A stretch of 42,223 nucleotides of DNA, taken from the IMG/VR virus record IMGVR_UViG_3300006919_000113, positions 1 to 42,223 of that record; one strand, given 5' to 3'. Origin of the DNA: a virus. This document shows positions 1 through 6,605 of this stretch, one piece after another (position 1 is the first letter of the stretch; every line of letters begins with the position of its first letter). The position numbers were made by a program, and so were the translations under genes. The notes under the pieces are model-generated. The model had not been told where the DNA came from. It made no database searches and saw only the letters and a program-made list of their open reading frames with translations.

Positions 1-582
1 GACCTCCTTTTCTCCATACAACCCATCGGTTACTACAACCCGCTCCATCAGGCGAAGCTGGCTCAGTTGCTGCTGTCCATCCTTCAGTTCAGTGCGCCAG
101 CCTAAGATGTCACGCGGCGTATAACTGCACCAATACGGTCTTCCGTTTTCACCACTAGCAGGTGCATCCACAAGCACGCCAACATGCCCGTAACGCACCA
201 TCTTGCGTGCGGTTTCATAGGTCCAGACGTTAAGGTCGTTACCTAAAAGGTCTACGTCAAATAGCTGTTCGCGGACCAGATCAGATACATCGTTTAATCT
301 GACCGGCTTGCGTGTCAACATGCCAGCCAGCATCCGCTCTAGCCGAACGTAATACGGTGCAAGAACAGAGCGAGCAAGCCTGTTGTCGTAACTTTCGTCT
401 AGCTCGCGTGGTTCCTGCGGAAGGTAACGGCGATGGCGGCGCCTCATTTCGTAGGTGCCGCCGATCAGGTCTTCAATCAGAACCCAGTGAGGTTCTTGAT
501 TACGCCAAGCTGCGTTAGGATCATTGACCTGCGCGACGCGACTGGTCAGTTGGCGGTCATAGTGCTGAAAGCCGGAGTACAC
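1..582 (-). CDS. Portal protein, N-terminal part (cut by window start)
   Basis: Reading leftward from a GTG at 582, an open frame of 194 codons runs off the window start. The product resembles the N-terminal half of phage portal proteins of the DUF4055 type: an early WRNQEPHW segment, an ExxGG loop followed by a YLP motif (YLPQEPRE), an 'ARSVLAPYYVRLERMLAGM' helix and a GVLVDAP strand. The last 38 residues repeat, with 31 of 38 identities, the beginning of the frame that enters at 42222, so the two fragments are one gene on a circular map (about 480 aa joined). A TGA lies just upstream in frame (607-609 region). No ATG occurs before the conserved part, so GTG at 580-582 is the best start. Portal forms the dodecameric DNA gate of the procapsid. 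The role is confident; the exact start is less so. Confidence 0.85.
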   Translation of the reverse strand, partial: MYSGFQHYDRQLTSRVAQVNDPNAAWRNQEPHWVLIEDLIGGTYEMRRRHRRYLPQEPRELDESYDNRLARSVLAPYYVRLERMLAGMLTRKPVRLNDVSDLVREQLFDVDLLGNDLNVWTYETARKMVRYGHVGVLVDAPASGENGRPYWCSYTPRDILGWRTELKDGQQQLSQLRLMERVVVTDGLYGEKEV

Positions 583-611
583 CAGATTTATCGCGCAGGC
601 TATGGATCAGT

Positions 612-950
612 TTAAGCAGCGACTGGTTCGCTAACAGCAGCGGACAAGGTTACGGACTTGCCGCGTACTTTGATCTCAAACTCATCGCCAGGCTTAAAGC
701 CCATTTCCTGAACGTAGCCTTCACCAATGGACAGTTTGCCGTTGAACTGCACTTTGGTTTTGTAGGTGAGGCTGCGACCACGCTTAGCGGCAGGCTTTAG
801 ATCAAAGCCCTTGGCTTCAAGCAGTGCCTCGTAAAAGGAGGTAAAGCAGAGCTTGTCGTTTTTGACGTAGCCACACTCGCGGACGAGATCAGACTTGTTC
901 ATGTCGCCACATTCTTTGACTTTGGCGATGAGTTCAGAGCCGGTGAGCAT
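612..950 (-). CDS. cyAbrB-type transcriptional regulator
   Basis: This is a 112-aa protein. Residues 1-50 carry the signature of cyanobacterial AbrB proteins: an LTGSELIAKVKE helix, 'KSDLVRECGY', and 'FTSFYEALLEAKG'. A basic stretch (AAKRGRSLTYKTKVQ) and a swapped-hairpin-like beta region ending FKPGDEFEIKVRGKSVTL follow. cyAbrB proteins are small DNA-binding regulators of carbon/nitrogen balance, redox and photosynthesis-related genes in cyanobacteria, and the family is practically limited to that phylum. The gene sits between the terminase cluster and portal in the leftward operon, 29 bp before the portal start and 21 bp after a small zinc-ribbon gene. The ATG at 948-950 fits the family N-terminus exactly. 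A phage copy is probably host-derived and could mimic or titrate host cyAbrB (inference). Confidence 0.85.
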   Translation of the reverse strand: MLTGSELIAKVKECGDMNKSDLVRECGYVKNDKLCFTSFYEALLEAKGFDLKPAAKRGRSLTYKTKVQFNGKLSIGEGYVQEMGFKPGDEFEIKVRGKSVTLSAAVSEPVAA

Positions 951-971
951 TAGTAGTGTAAAACCGGGACG

Positions 972-1130
972 CTAATGACTATAGCTCAAGTCGTCAAGAG
1001 CGGCATCGACAAGTGCGCAAAAATCATTAACGCAGCAGGCATGGCATACAGTCCTGCCATCCTCAAGTTGCCAGCCATCAGGCGGTCCTTTGTCTTGCCC
1101 GATAGGACCGCCACAATCAGCGCAAGTCAT
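972..1130 (-). CDS. Small CxxC-pair (zinc-ribbon-like) protein
   Basis: This 52-aa frame starts MTCADCGGPIG and has a second cysteine cluster near residue 29 (VCHACC) plus Cys38. The CxxC...CxxC spacing suggests a structural zinc ribbon. Its ATG (1128-1130) overlaps the TGA of the upstream gene as ATGA, a typical translational-coupling arrangement that supports it being real despite its size. Twenty-one bases separate its stop from the cyAbrB start. The function is unknown; it could bind nucleic acid or a protein partner. Confidence 0.6.
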   Translation of the reverse strand: MTCADCGGPIGQDKGPPDGWQLEDGRTVCHACCVNDFCALVDAALDDLSYSH

Positions 1131-1504
1131 GCCCAGTGCTGGATAAGGGTAATTGCGTCAGCGCGGAAAGTAGTAGCAACTTCACGGATCAGTTGGCGGG
1201 TGATCTGGGTGCCAGCACGCTTGAGATCCATCAGGCGGTTAGAAGCGCGACCAAAAGCCAGTTCACGCTCAGCGCGGATTTCCTTGGTGATCTGCTGACT
1301 GGTCTTGCCGCTGTTGCGTGCGGCACAAGTGCGGCCAAAGTGGACAAGCTCACCAAGATCAGACTGCATCAGGACAGTTGCCTTGAGGTTGGTGCGTCCG
1401 CAGCACTCACAAGTAGTGATGCTGTCGTCGGTGCAGATAGCGGTGTAGGTCATTGCGCGTTGGGCGGTGCCGGTCTTGCCGGCGATGTGAGAACTATACA
1501 CCAT
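1127..1504 (-). CDS. Conserved phage protein with CxxC zinc-finger-like motif
   Basis: This 125-aa hypothetical protein has a conserved core of cysteines, TCECCGRTNLKATV followed by 'LGELVHFGRTCAARN'. It resembles a small phage family in which a CxxCGR knuckle and a downstream GxxCA motif could share one zinc. The C-terminal half is basic and helical (KEIRAERELAFGRASNRLMD). A second in-frame ATG at 1451-1453 (MTYTAICTDD) would give a 108-aa product starting nearer the conserved core, and either start is possible. It lies 21 bp downstream of terL and is coupled to the next small gene by ATGA. The opposite-strand open frames here look like shadows. The function is unknown. Confidence 0.65.
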   Translation of the reverse strand: MVYSSHIAGKTGTAQRAMTYTAICTDDSITTCECCGRTNLKATVLMQSDLGELVHFGRTCAARNSGKTSQQITKEIRAERELAFGRASNRLMDLKRAGTQITRQLIREVATTFRADAITLIQHWA

Positions 1505-1525
1505 CCGGGCGGAACCGGGGTGATT

Positions 1526-2881
1526 TTAGTAGAGCCTTACACCAGTTCCTCGTCCGGCACCAGCGTGGAGTGGGTTGAACTCGCGCCATACGAGGTAGCC
1601 GAGGGCGTCATTCATGTGGTCATGCCCGGCATCCTTATCAGGATCGCCCTTTTCTGTGTAGCACTGGAGTTCTAGGCATTCGATCAGGCGTTTGCAGGTA
1701 TGGCTGATCTGTAGGCGCACCTGCCCTTTGCCGTTTTCTAGCAATGCCTGGACAGCGGCTACGCGATCACGCACTGGTGGGTTTGCCCGTGGTGACTGGT
1801 TTGACATGCCATAGCTTTCAAGGATCTGGATATCGGTTTGACTGGCGTTGGTGCTGCGGTTACCACCGGAGGCGTCAGGGTAAATGTAGATCCTGCGGTC
1901 TGGGTAACGTGCTTTAATCTGCTGCGCTAGGGCATCGGTGTCGTGAGCACCGCTGATTTCGTCGATTATTAGCAGGTTGCTGCCGAGCTTGACGCCAATG
2001 ATGGCGGACATGTTGCCAACGTTAAAGTCAACGCCGATGCGTAGCGGTTCGCGGTCAGTGTCTGGCAGGCCACTGATGACGTGCTTGGCGCGGTCAAAGC
2101 GGTCGTAGATAACGCCAGTGGTGAGGTTGACGAACTCACCTTCTAGGTAAGCCTTCAGCAGATTGGGGTCGTAGTTTGCTTCTAGACGCTCGATGAAGTC
2201 CGGCGGCAGGTGTGGGTTATCTGCTGATCGCATCTTGATCAGCTTGCGATCATCGCGGTCTTTAGCCTGCTCGCTGCCGAAGGTGGTCCACATCCAGCGG
2301 AAACCTTCTGGTGTGGATGCTGCACCGAATTGACGGACGTTGCCAGCGCGTAGGCGGCCAAGGATTTTGGGAAATGCCTTGTTGGCAATGCTTGGCGTTA
2401 CGGTGTCGATCTCATCAGCCAGCACCCAAGCTAGGTTCAAGCCGATGATGCGTGACCAGTTCTCGAAGCTACGGCACAGGATCTTGGTATCACCGCCTGG
2501 CAAGTGGAGCATGTATTCAGGAAGCGGCGATGCCCTAAAGGTGTACGGGATGTCGTACGCCTCTAGAAATTGCTCGAAGTCGTTTTGCCAAATATCACGG
2601 ATCAACGGTCCAGTGGGTTCCATGACTGCACCGATGAAACCTTGATTAGCGGCTGCGAGCATTACGGCTTTAGCGCATAACGCTCGCGTTTTACCTGCGC
2701 CGTACCCTGCGCTGATGCCGATGATCTGCGTTGCGGTGTCGTCTACAAAGGCAAGCTGGCCAGGGTGAAGGTCATCACGGATGCGAGTGATTACACCGGA
2801 TACGTCGATATCACCAGTGCCACGGTTTAGCTGTTGCAGCACGCTGCCGGTTGGTGCAGCAGCAAGGATGCTCACGAGCAA
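1526..2881 (-). CDS. terL: Terminase large subunit
   Basis: A 451-aa packaging motor. The N-terminal ATPase shows a Walker A GYGAGKTRA (residues 59-67), a Walker B ending LAWVLADEID with the Asp-Glu pair at 156-157, and a coupling motif AASTPEG (about 187-193). The C-terminal RNase H-like nuclease has its acidic residues at D285 (IGVDFNVGN), D336 (IYPDASG) and the closing DHMNDALGYLVWREF (421-435). It uses ATP hydrolysis to pump DNA through the portal and cuts concatemers. The start overlaps the end of terS by 10 bp, and the portal follows after three small genes. Length and motif order are those of an intact enzyme. Confidence 0.95.
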   Translation of the reverse strand: MLVSILAAAPTGSVLQQLNRGTGDIDVSGVITRIRDDLHPGQLAFVDDTATQIIGISAGYGAGKTRALCAKAVMLAAANQGFIGAVMEPTGPLIRDIWQNDFEQFLEAYDIPYTFRASPLPEYMLHLPGGDTKILCRSFENWSRIIGLNLAWVLADEIDTVTPSIANKAFPKILGRLRAGNVRQFGAASTPEGFRWMWTTFGSEQAKDRDDRKLIKMRSADNPHLPPDFIERLEANYDPNLLKAYLEGEFVNLTTGVIYDRFDRAKHVISGLPDTDREPLRIGVDFNVGNMSAIIGVKLGSNLLIIDEISGAHDTDALAQQIKARYPDRRIYIYPDASGGNRSTNASQTDIQILESYGMSNQSPRANPPVRDRVAAVQALLENGKGQVRLQISHTCKRLIECLELQCYTEKGDPDKDAGHDHMNDALGYLVWREFNPLHAGAGRGTGVRLY

Positions 2882-3195
2882 AGCTGCGCCAGCTTGGCAG
2901 CGGTGTTAATGGCACCTAAGGCGATGTGATACTGCCCAGCACGACGTGCTTCCATCTGCAAGGTGCTGCATTGCGACAGCAGATCAGCGATCATCTGCGG
3001 GCGTTCGATGTCCCAGTCAGCCTTGAGCATGTCCCGCGCCATGGACAGGTATTTGTCACATGAACGCTCACCAACCCCCCAGTTTTCGGCAGCAAAGCGA
3101 ACACAGTCTGATCTGCGCCCACCATTGGCGATGATGCGTGCAAACTTTTGAGCACGCTGTTCGGTTTCTGCTTTTGTGCCTCGTTCGGTGGCCAT
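2872..3195 (-). CDS. terS: Terminase small subunit
   Basis: This 107-aa predominantly helical protein lies directly upstream of terL and overlaps it by 10 bp. Residues 18-60 look like the N-terminal helix-turn-helix of small terminases (GGRRSDCVRFAAENWGVGER). The remainder is a helical oligomerisation segment. It would recognise the packaging initiation site and deliver DNA to TerL. Its ATG shares one base with the TGA of the methyltransferase gene (TGATG at 3193-3197), indicating coupling. The assignment rests on position, size and the HTH-like start; the sequence itself is weakly diagnostic. Confidence 0.75.
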   Translation of the reverse strand: MATERGTKAETEQRAQKFARIIANGGRRSDCVRFAAENWGVGERSCDKYLSMARDMLKADWDIERPQMIADLLSQCSTLQMEARRAGQYHIALGAINTAAKLAQLCS

Positions 3196-4391
3196 CAGGC
3201 GGCCTCCCTTTGTTCCTCAAGGATAGCTTTTTTGCCGGTGAAGTCCTCCCAGCGTTTGATAATTACGTCGCAGTATTTAGGTTCCATCTCCATCATGCGG
3301 CATTTACGGGCAAGGTCTTCACAGGCAATCAGAGTGCTACCGCTGCCGCCAAATAGGTCAAGAACCACTTCGCCTTTTGCGCTGCTGTTGTTGAGAGCAC
3401 GCTTGATCAGGTCTTGAGGCTTGAGGGCTGCGTGCATTCCTTGCTTTGGCTCTCTAGAACATTGCCAAACGTTCACATCGCTAATCTGCCTGTCTTTGGA
3501 GACTGCTGCGGTAGCAGTAATCGAGATGCCAACGTTAGCGCAAACGCCAAACATGATCAGCTCATGTTGTGAGCGATAGGCCTGCCCTAATGCACCATGC
3601 CCCTTGTCCCAAACAATCATGTTTTTGATGGTCAATCCTGCTCCCGAATAGCTATCCATGACAGCAGCCCAGCTTTTCCAGTCAAGACAAGAATAAAAAT
3701 GCGCTCCTTTCTTTGCGGCAAGGAAGATTCCTTTGCCGATGTCTCTAAAGAATGGACGAATCATTTTATCGTCCGCAACGGTCGTTCCCGTACTGTTTCC
3801 AAATAGGGCATAGGGCGGGTCAGTGAACACCATGTCGGCCTTCTTGCCGTCCATAAGGCGTTCGACGTGCTGCGGGTTGGTGCTGTCGCCGCAGAGGAGG
3901 CGGTGGTTGCCGAGAATCCAGAGGTCGCCTGGTTTTGTGATTGGTTCCTCTGGTGGTTCTGGAACGTCGTCTGGATCGGTGTTACCTTCTGCGGTTTCTA
4001 GGACTTCAGCAAGGAGTTCGTCGTCTTCAAACCAAGGGGATAGATCGTGCTCATCGCTGAGCTGACGCAGCATCTCGTTATCCCATTCGCTGAGATCGCT
4101 TGAGCGGTTATCAGCGATGGCTAAACCTACCTTTTCGTCTTCGCTTAAGCCGGTACGACGCACTGCGATGAGTTCATCGCCTTCTGCTTCGATGATGCGT
4201 ACTTTGTCGATGCCAGCTTTTTTAGCGCCTTCGACGGTGCCGTTACCGGCAAGGATTCTGCCGTCTTCGTCGATGACGATGGAGCGTGCAGCGCCGTAGC
4301 GTTTGAGCGATTCAGCGATGAGGGTAGCTGAACGGTCAGTACGCTTACGAGCGTTTTTATGGTCAGATTTTAGGTTATTGATTGAGGTCAC
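3195..4391 (-). CDS. ParB-like N-terminal domain fused to DNA methyltransferase
   Basis: A 398-aa two-domain protein beginning at GTG. Residues 1-100 form a ParB/sulfiredoxin-like domain (LAGNGTVEGAKKAG at 48-61; ADNRSSDLSEWD at 93-104). After an acidic, proline-rich linker (about 138-152) comes an N6-adenine/N4-cytosine methyltransferase: a TDPPYALFG catalytic motif (DPPY 191-194) and a C-terminal SAM-binding LDLFGGSGSTLIA (344-356). DPPY before FxGxG is the beta-group order. ParB-MTase fusions are often found next to phage terminases, as here. Likely roles are self-modification against host restriction or marking of packaging or replication sites. No cognate restriction enzyme is visible, so it is an orphan enzyme. 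Confidence 0.9.
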   Translation of the reverse strand: MTSINNLKSDHKNARKRTDRSATLIAESLKRYGAARSIVIDEDGRILAGNGTVEGAKKAGIDKVRIIEAEGDELIAVRRTGLSEDEKVGLAIADNRSSDLSEWDNEMLRQLSDEHDLSPWFEDDELLAEVLETAEGNTDPDDVPEPPEEPITKPGDLWILGNHRLLCGDSTNPQHVERLMDGKKADMVFTDPPYALFGNSTGTTVADDKMIRPFFRDIGKGIFLAAKKGAHFYSCLDWKSWAAVMDSYSGAGLTIKNMIVWDKGHGALGQAYRSQHELIMFGVCANVGISITATAAVSKDRQISDVNVWQCSREPKQGMHAALKPQDLIKRALNNSSAKGEVVLDLFGGSGSTLIACEDLARKCRMMEMEPKYCDVIIKRWEDFTGKKAILEEQREAA

Positions 4392-4424
4392 GCAGAGCGT
4401 ATGGTGATGCGTGCTGGAATTGTA

Positions 4425-4616
4425 TCAAGAACTGGCTGAGTTGTTAAGTAGGCGGAGTTGGTTGATTTTGGGTTCAACTAGGTGGTGAGAGGAAACGGTG
4501 CCGCAGGTTTGACCGATGCAGACGCGGACGCAGCCATCAGACAAGTTTTCCAAGGTCGGCTGGACGGATGTAGCGGCAGATTCGATCAGGGAATTCAGGC
4601 GGTCTCTGGGGGTCAT
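4425..4616 (-). CDS. Small hypothetical protein (63 aa)
   Basis: An ATG-started frame of 63 codons beginning MTPRDRLNSLIESAAT, with a central pair of cysteines (VRVCIGQTC). It overlaps the preceding 55-aa frame by 80 bp in another frame, which is more than usual in this operon. Either the two are genuinely overlapping genes, or one is the true continuation and a frameshift separates them. It lies 33 bp before the methyltransferase start. I do not recognise the family. Confidence 0.4.
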   Translation of the reverse strand: MTPRDRLNSLIESAATSVQPTLENLSDGCVRVCIGQTCGTVSSHHLVEPKINQLRLLNNSASS

Positions 4617-4704
4617 GGCGCTGGTGGTAAAGGGCTAGGTAGTAGTCATCCAGCAGTTTGAGCATTTCCTGCGGTGTGGCTTGTGGTGGTTTGCGTTTGG
4701 GCAT
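4537..4704 (-). CDS. Small hypothetical protein (55 aa)
   Basis: This frame is taken from the ATG at 4702-4704 (MPKRKPPQATPQEMLKLLDD), which gives 55 aa. The open frame extends further upstream, but that part overlaps the end of the ribbon-helix-helix gene and looks non-coding. The first 30 residues are basic then helical (EMLKLLDDYYLALYHQ). From about residue 30 the DNA is also open in the frame of the next gene. No family is recognised. It sits in the leftward operon between the MobC-like gene and the methyltransferase. Confidence 0.45.
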   Translation of the reverse strand: MPKRKPPQATPQEMLKLLDDYYLALYHQRHDPQRPPEFPDRICRYIRPADLGKLV

Positions 4705-4990
4705 TGGCGGTGGGGTTGTAGACGGTGTTGAGGACTGCTGCGGCGACAGCTTCGATGATTGGACGCGGTGCGCAGCCACAGGAGGCGCTTAAAGCGGCCT
4801 GTACGGCGCGGTGATAGGCGTTAAGGGTCAGAGGCGGCATAGAGCCCTTGGAGCCTGTCGCAGGGTCTCCTAGGGCGCGTAGACGCATGAGGGTTGAGCG
4901 ATCCATGCCAAGGGCTTGCGCTTGACGGGTGATGTGAGCGTTTTCGGCAGCGGTAAGGCCGACTTTGACGGCGGTGCGTTTTTCGCTCAT
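4646..4990 (-). CDS. Ribbon-helix-helix, MobC-like small protein
   Basis: A 114-aa protein whose first 40 residues have the pattern of ribbon-helix-helix / MobC-type accessory proteins: a beta strand (AVKVGLTAAE), then helices (NAHITRQAQALGMDRSTLMR) ending in the xxxRxRAL motif. The C-terminal part is alanine/threonine-rich and low complexity. Such proteins bind DNA as dimers and act as regulators or relaxosome accessories; here a regulatory or nucleoid-type role is more likely, since no relaxase is present. It follows the 80-aa gene by 3 bp. The family call is plausible but rests on the N-terminus only. Confidence 0.6.
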   Translation of the reverse strand: MSEKRTAVKVGLTAAENAHITRQAQALGMDRSTLMRLRALGDPATGSKGSMPPLTLNAYHRAVQAALSASCGCAPRPIIEAVAAAVLNTVYNPTANAQTQTTTSHTAGNAQTAG

Positions 4991-4993
4991 ATC

Positions 4994-5236
4994 TCAGTAG
5001 GGAAGCGGGGTTTCGGCTGGTTCAGGCTGGAAGTCCCTTGGATCAGTGACCTGAACGTGCGGGTTGGCGTAATGCTCAGGATCGCGTAGCAGGTTGCGGT
5101 AGCTGCTGGGGTTTAGGTGCCCTGGTGATGGGGTATCGAGATCTTCCAGCGTGCAGCGGCCTGCAGCGATGAGGCGTTCTAGGAGCTGACGGGCACCGTG
5201 CTCGGTGGACAGGCGCTCTAGGCGTTTGATCGCCAT
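4994..5236 (-). CDS. Hypothetical protein (80 aa)
   Basis: An 80-aa frame starting MAIKRLERLSTEHGARQLLERLIAAGRC, helical at first, then Pro/Asp-rich (LEDLDTPSPGHLNPSSYRNLLRDPEHYAN). One base overlaps the end of the upstream 105-aa gene (TGATG-type junction at 5236). Its tight packing in the operon between the replication initiator and the methyltransferase supports expression. No recognised domain; a replication accessory role is conceivable only from position. Confidence 0.6.
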   Translation of the reverse strand: MAIKRLERLSTEHGARQLLERLIAAGRCTLEDLDTPSPGHLNPSSYRNLLRDPEHYANPHVQVTDPRDFQPEPAETPLPY

Positions 5237-5553
5237 CAGGAAAATGCCTCCTGCCGTTGGCGCTCCTCTTCAGCCCAAGGGTGACGCACGAAGCGCCCGA
5301 TGGGATTTTTGACGCCGGGCGTTTGGACTGGTGGGCAGAACGTGCAGTAGTAGCCCTCGCTGTCGTACATGCCGATGGCGTTCTCGCTGCTGACCGGGCT
5401 GTAGTGGAAACGTGGATCGCCTAGCTCGGTTTCAGCAAAGTTCTGGGAGCCAGCGAGACGATACTGGGTTTTGGGGCTGATGCGTTCTTTGTTGTCAAAG
5501 ACTTGGTGGACGTACTTGGTGCGGTTGTCGTAGTCGAAGAGTTTGAGCGACAT
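5236..5553 (-). CDS. Hypothetical protein (105 aa)
   Basis: A 105-aa protein, start MSLKLFDYDNRTKYVHQVFDN. It is rich in Tyr/Phe/Asn and has a CTFC pair (YYCTFCPPVQTPG). It overlaps the initiator gene stop by one base at 5553. Composition suggests a small folded beta-rich protein. In lambda the gene after O is the helicase loader P, but this protein is much shorter than P and shows no AAA+ motif, so I do not assign that role. Function unknown. Confidence 0.6.
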   Translation of the reverse strand: MSLKLFDYDNRTKYVHQVFDNKERISPKTQYRLAGSQNFAETELGDPRFHYSPVSSENAIGMYDSEGYYCTFCPPVQTPGVKNPIGRFVRHPWAEEERQRQEAFS

Positions 5554-6332
5554 CAGAAGGTGTAGGTGTCGTGGTTGATCATGTCTGGGTTGACCGGGCG
5601 GTCATGGACAGTGGCGTAACGCTCGTCGCGTAACCAGCGGAAGCAATCGGGCAGCGGTGAGACGAAGCTGTCGCCTGCTGCGTGCTGGTAGGCAATCTCA
5701 GCTTCCAATGCTTCAACGATGGTGTCAGGCGATTGGGTGCGGATCGTCTTCTGCCACTGAGCAAGGGCTTTTGGTTTGGACAGCGAGGTAGCGCGTATGG
5801 GTGCCGAGCGGTACAGATCCCAGAAGCGTTCAAACGCGTCATCGCCTTTCGTTTTTGCCCTGCGCTGAACGGGCTCAAACTCTGCTGCAAACTCGCTTTG
5901 CAGCTTTAAGAGTGGGTTGTTGTTACTGGGTTCTTGTTCAGGTGATCTTGTTAGTGGAGCATTTTTGCTCCGGGTAGGTGGGGCATTTTTGCCGGGGGTA
6001 CCCGGAGCATTTTTGACCCGGGTCATTTTTGACCTAGGTTCTTTTTGCTCCAGGTTCTCCAGCTTCATCCGGTACACCGTCGTGCGTCCGGGACGGGTTT
6101 CTATGCCTATCCAGCCTTCTGTTACAAGTGTGCTCAGGCTACGCTGAACAACCTTTTCGCAAATACCTGTTTCGCGGCTAATTGTGGCTACAGATGCAAA
6201 GCAACCATCTGCAGAATTCCAGCCGTGACGATACAGGCAAGCGTAAACAGCCCAGATCTTGTAATCAGGTTGGCTGTCCATTAAGCCGTATGGGATGATG
6301 GTAAAACCAGCCGAGTGTATGGCAGCCTTCAT
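5553..6332 (-). CDS. Lambda-O-like replication initiator with internal origin
   Basis: Start chosen at the ATG 6330-6332 because AGGAG lies 7 bases upstream, giving 259 aa; an upstream GTG at 6395 would add 21 residues that overlap a terminator. Residues 25-90 form a winged helix-turn-helix (WAVYACLYRHGW, then ATISRETGICEKVVQRSLS, then a GWI wing), as in phage O/Rep proteins. Residues 95-126 are a repetitive linker (KNAP/KMT units) encoded by a DNA iteron array. The C-terminal domain (FERFWDLYRSAP, later 'WLRDERYATV') resembles the DUF-type C-terminus of phage initiators that contact helicase or loader. Position immediately after the first leftward regulator mirrors lambda cro/cII-O. It probably binds the iterons and recruits host DnaB. 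Confidence 0.8.
   Translation of the reverse strand: MKAAIHSAGFTIIPYGLMDSQPDYKIWAVYACLYRHGWNSADGCFASVATISRETGICEKVVQRSLSTLVTEGWIGIETRPGRTTVYRMKLENLEQKEPRSKMTRVKNAPGTPGKNAPPTRSKNAPLTRSPEQEPSNNNPLLKLQSEFAAEFEPVQRRAKTKGDDAFERFWDLYRSAPIRATSLSKPKALAQWQKTIRTQSPDTIVEALEAEIAYQHAAGDSFVSPLPDCFRWLRDERYATVHDRPVNPDMINHDTYTF
5956..6051. repeat. Iteron array, putative origin of replication inside the initiator gene
   Basis: Five imperfect copies of a 14-16 bp unit of the form GGNNC-A-TTTTT-GNNCC occur at 5956-5971, 5980-5994, 6004-6019, 6021-6034 and 6037-6051. The TTTTT cores begin at 5962, 5986, 6010, 6026 and 6042, i.e. spacings of 24, 24, 16 and 16 bp. Copies 1 (GGAGC/GCTCC) and 4 (GGTC/GACC) are perfect dyads. 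The array falls in the linker between the winged-helix and C-terminal domains of the initiator, exactly as the four lambda iterons lie in gene O. Origin function is inferred. Confidence 0.75.
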
Positions 6333-6394
6333 TAGAAGGCTCCTGCGTGAGAAAGGAAACGCATGATAAACTTGCGATGTCGAATGTTCAGTCA

Positions 6395-6428
6395 CGCCTA
6401 GCAGGTGCTCGCCTGCTGGGCGTTTTTT
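6395..6428 (+). terminator. Rho-independent terminator pointing rightward, antisense to the leftward operon
   Basis: An 11-bp stem (CGCCTAGCAGG with CCTGCTGGGCG, one T-G pair) and a 6-nt loop are followed by six T's at 6423-6428. The T-tract is on the + strand, whereas both flanking genes are leftward. Its last bases overlap the stop codon of the 57-aa regulator. The arrangement parallels the terminator of the lambda oop antisense RNA between cII and O. A weak extended -10 (TGATAAACT, 6364-6372) lies upstream. Confidence 0.7.
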
Positions 6429-6600
6429 ATTCTGCCACAGATTTCTTGATTCGTGTTGTCAGCTCCTCCCGCAGGGTGACTGCCTCATCTAGCAGCTGAT
6501 TGATGAAGGCTTTTTGCGAGTGGTAGGAGGGCATGACGGCTTTGATGCGGTCAAGGATGGTGTCGTCGATGGCGACGTTGGTTGCTTTGCCGATGGCCAT
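6427..6600 (-). CDS. Small ribbon-helix-helix-like regulator (first leftward gene)
   Basis: A 57-aa protein from the ATG at 6598-6600 (MAIGKATNVAIDDTILDRIK). The frame is open farther upstream but that part crosses the divergent promoter region. Pattern: a short beta strand (ATNVAIDD), helix (TILDRIKAVMP) and a second helix (QKAFINQLLDEAVTLREEL), consistent with an Arc/MetJ-type fold. As first gene of the leftward transcript, facing a dyad-rich promoter, it is positioned like Cro/cII and may control that region. It is followed by an antisense-oriented terminator and the initiator gene. Family assignment is tentative. Confidence 0.6.
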   Translation of the reverse strand: MAIGKATNVAIDDTILDRIKAVMPSYHSQKAFINQLLDEAVTLREELTTRIKKSVAE

Positions 6601-6605
6601 AAGGG

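Noticed and set aside
1136-1675. 179-codon open frame on the + strand
   Set aside because: Overlaps the zinc-finger-like gene and terL antisense; all surrounding genes are leftward and the peptide is Ser/Thr/Val-rich noise.
5236-5553. Lambda P-like helicase loader
   Set aside because: Position fits, but at 105 aa it is much shorter than P and no AAA+ or loader motif is visible.
6333-6395. GTG at 6395 as start of the replication initiator
   Set aside because: It would extend into the terminator hairpin and lacks a ribosome-binding site, whereas ATG 6332 has AGGAG at 7 bases.
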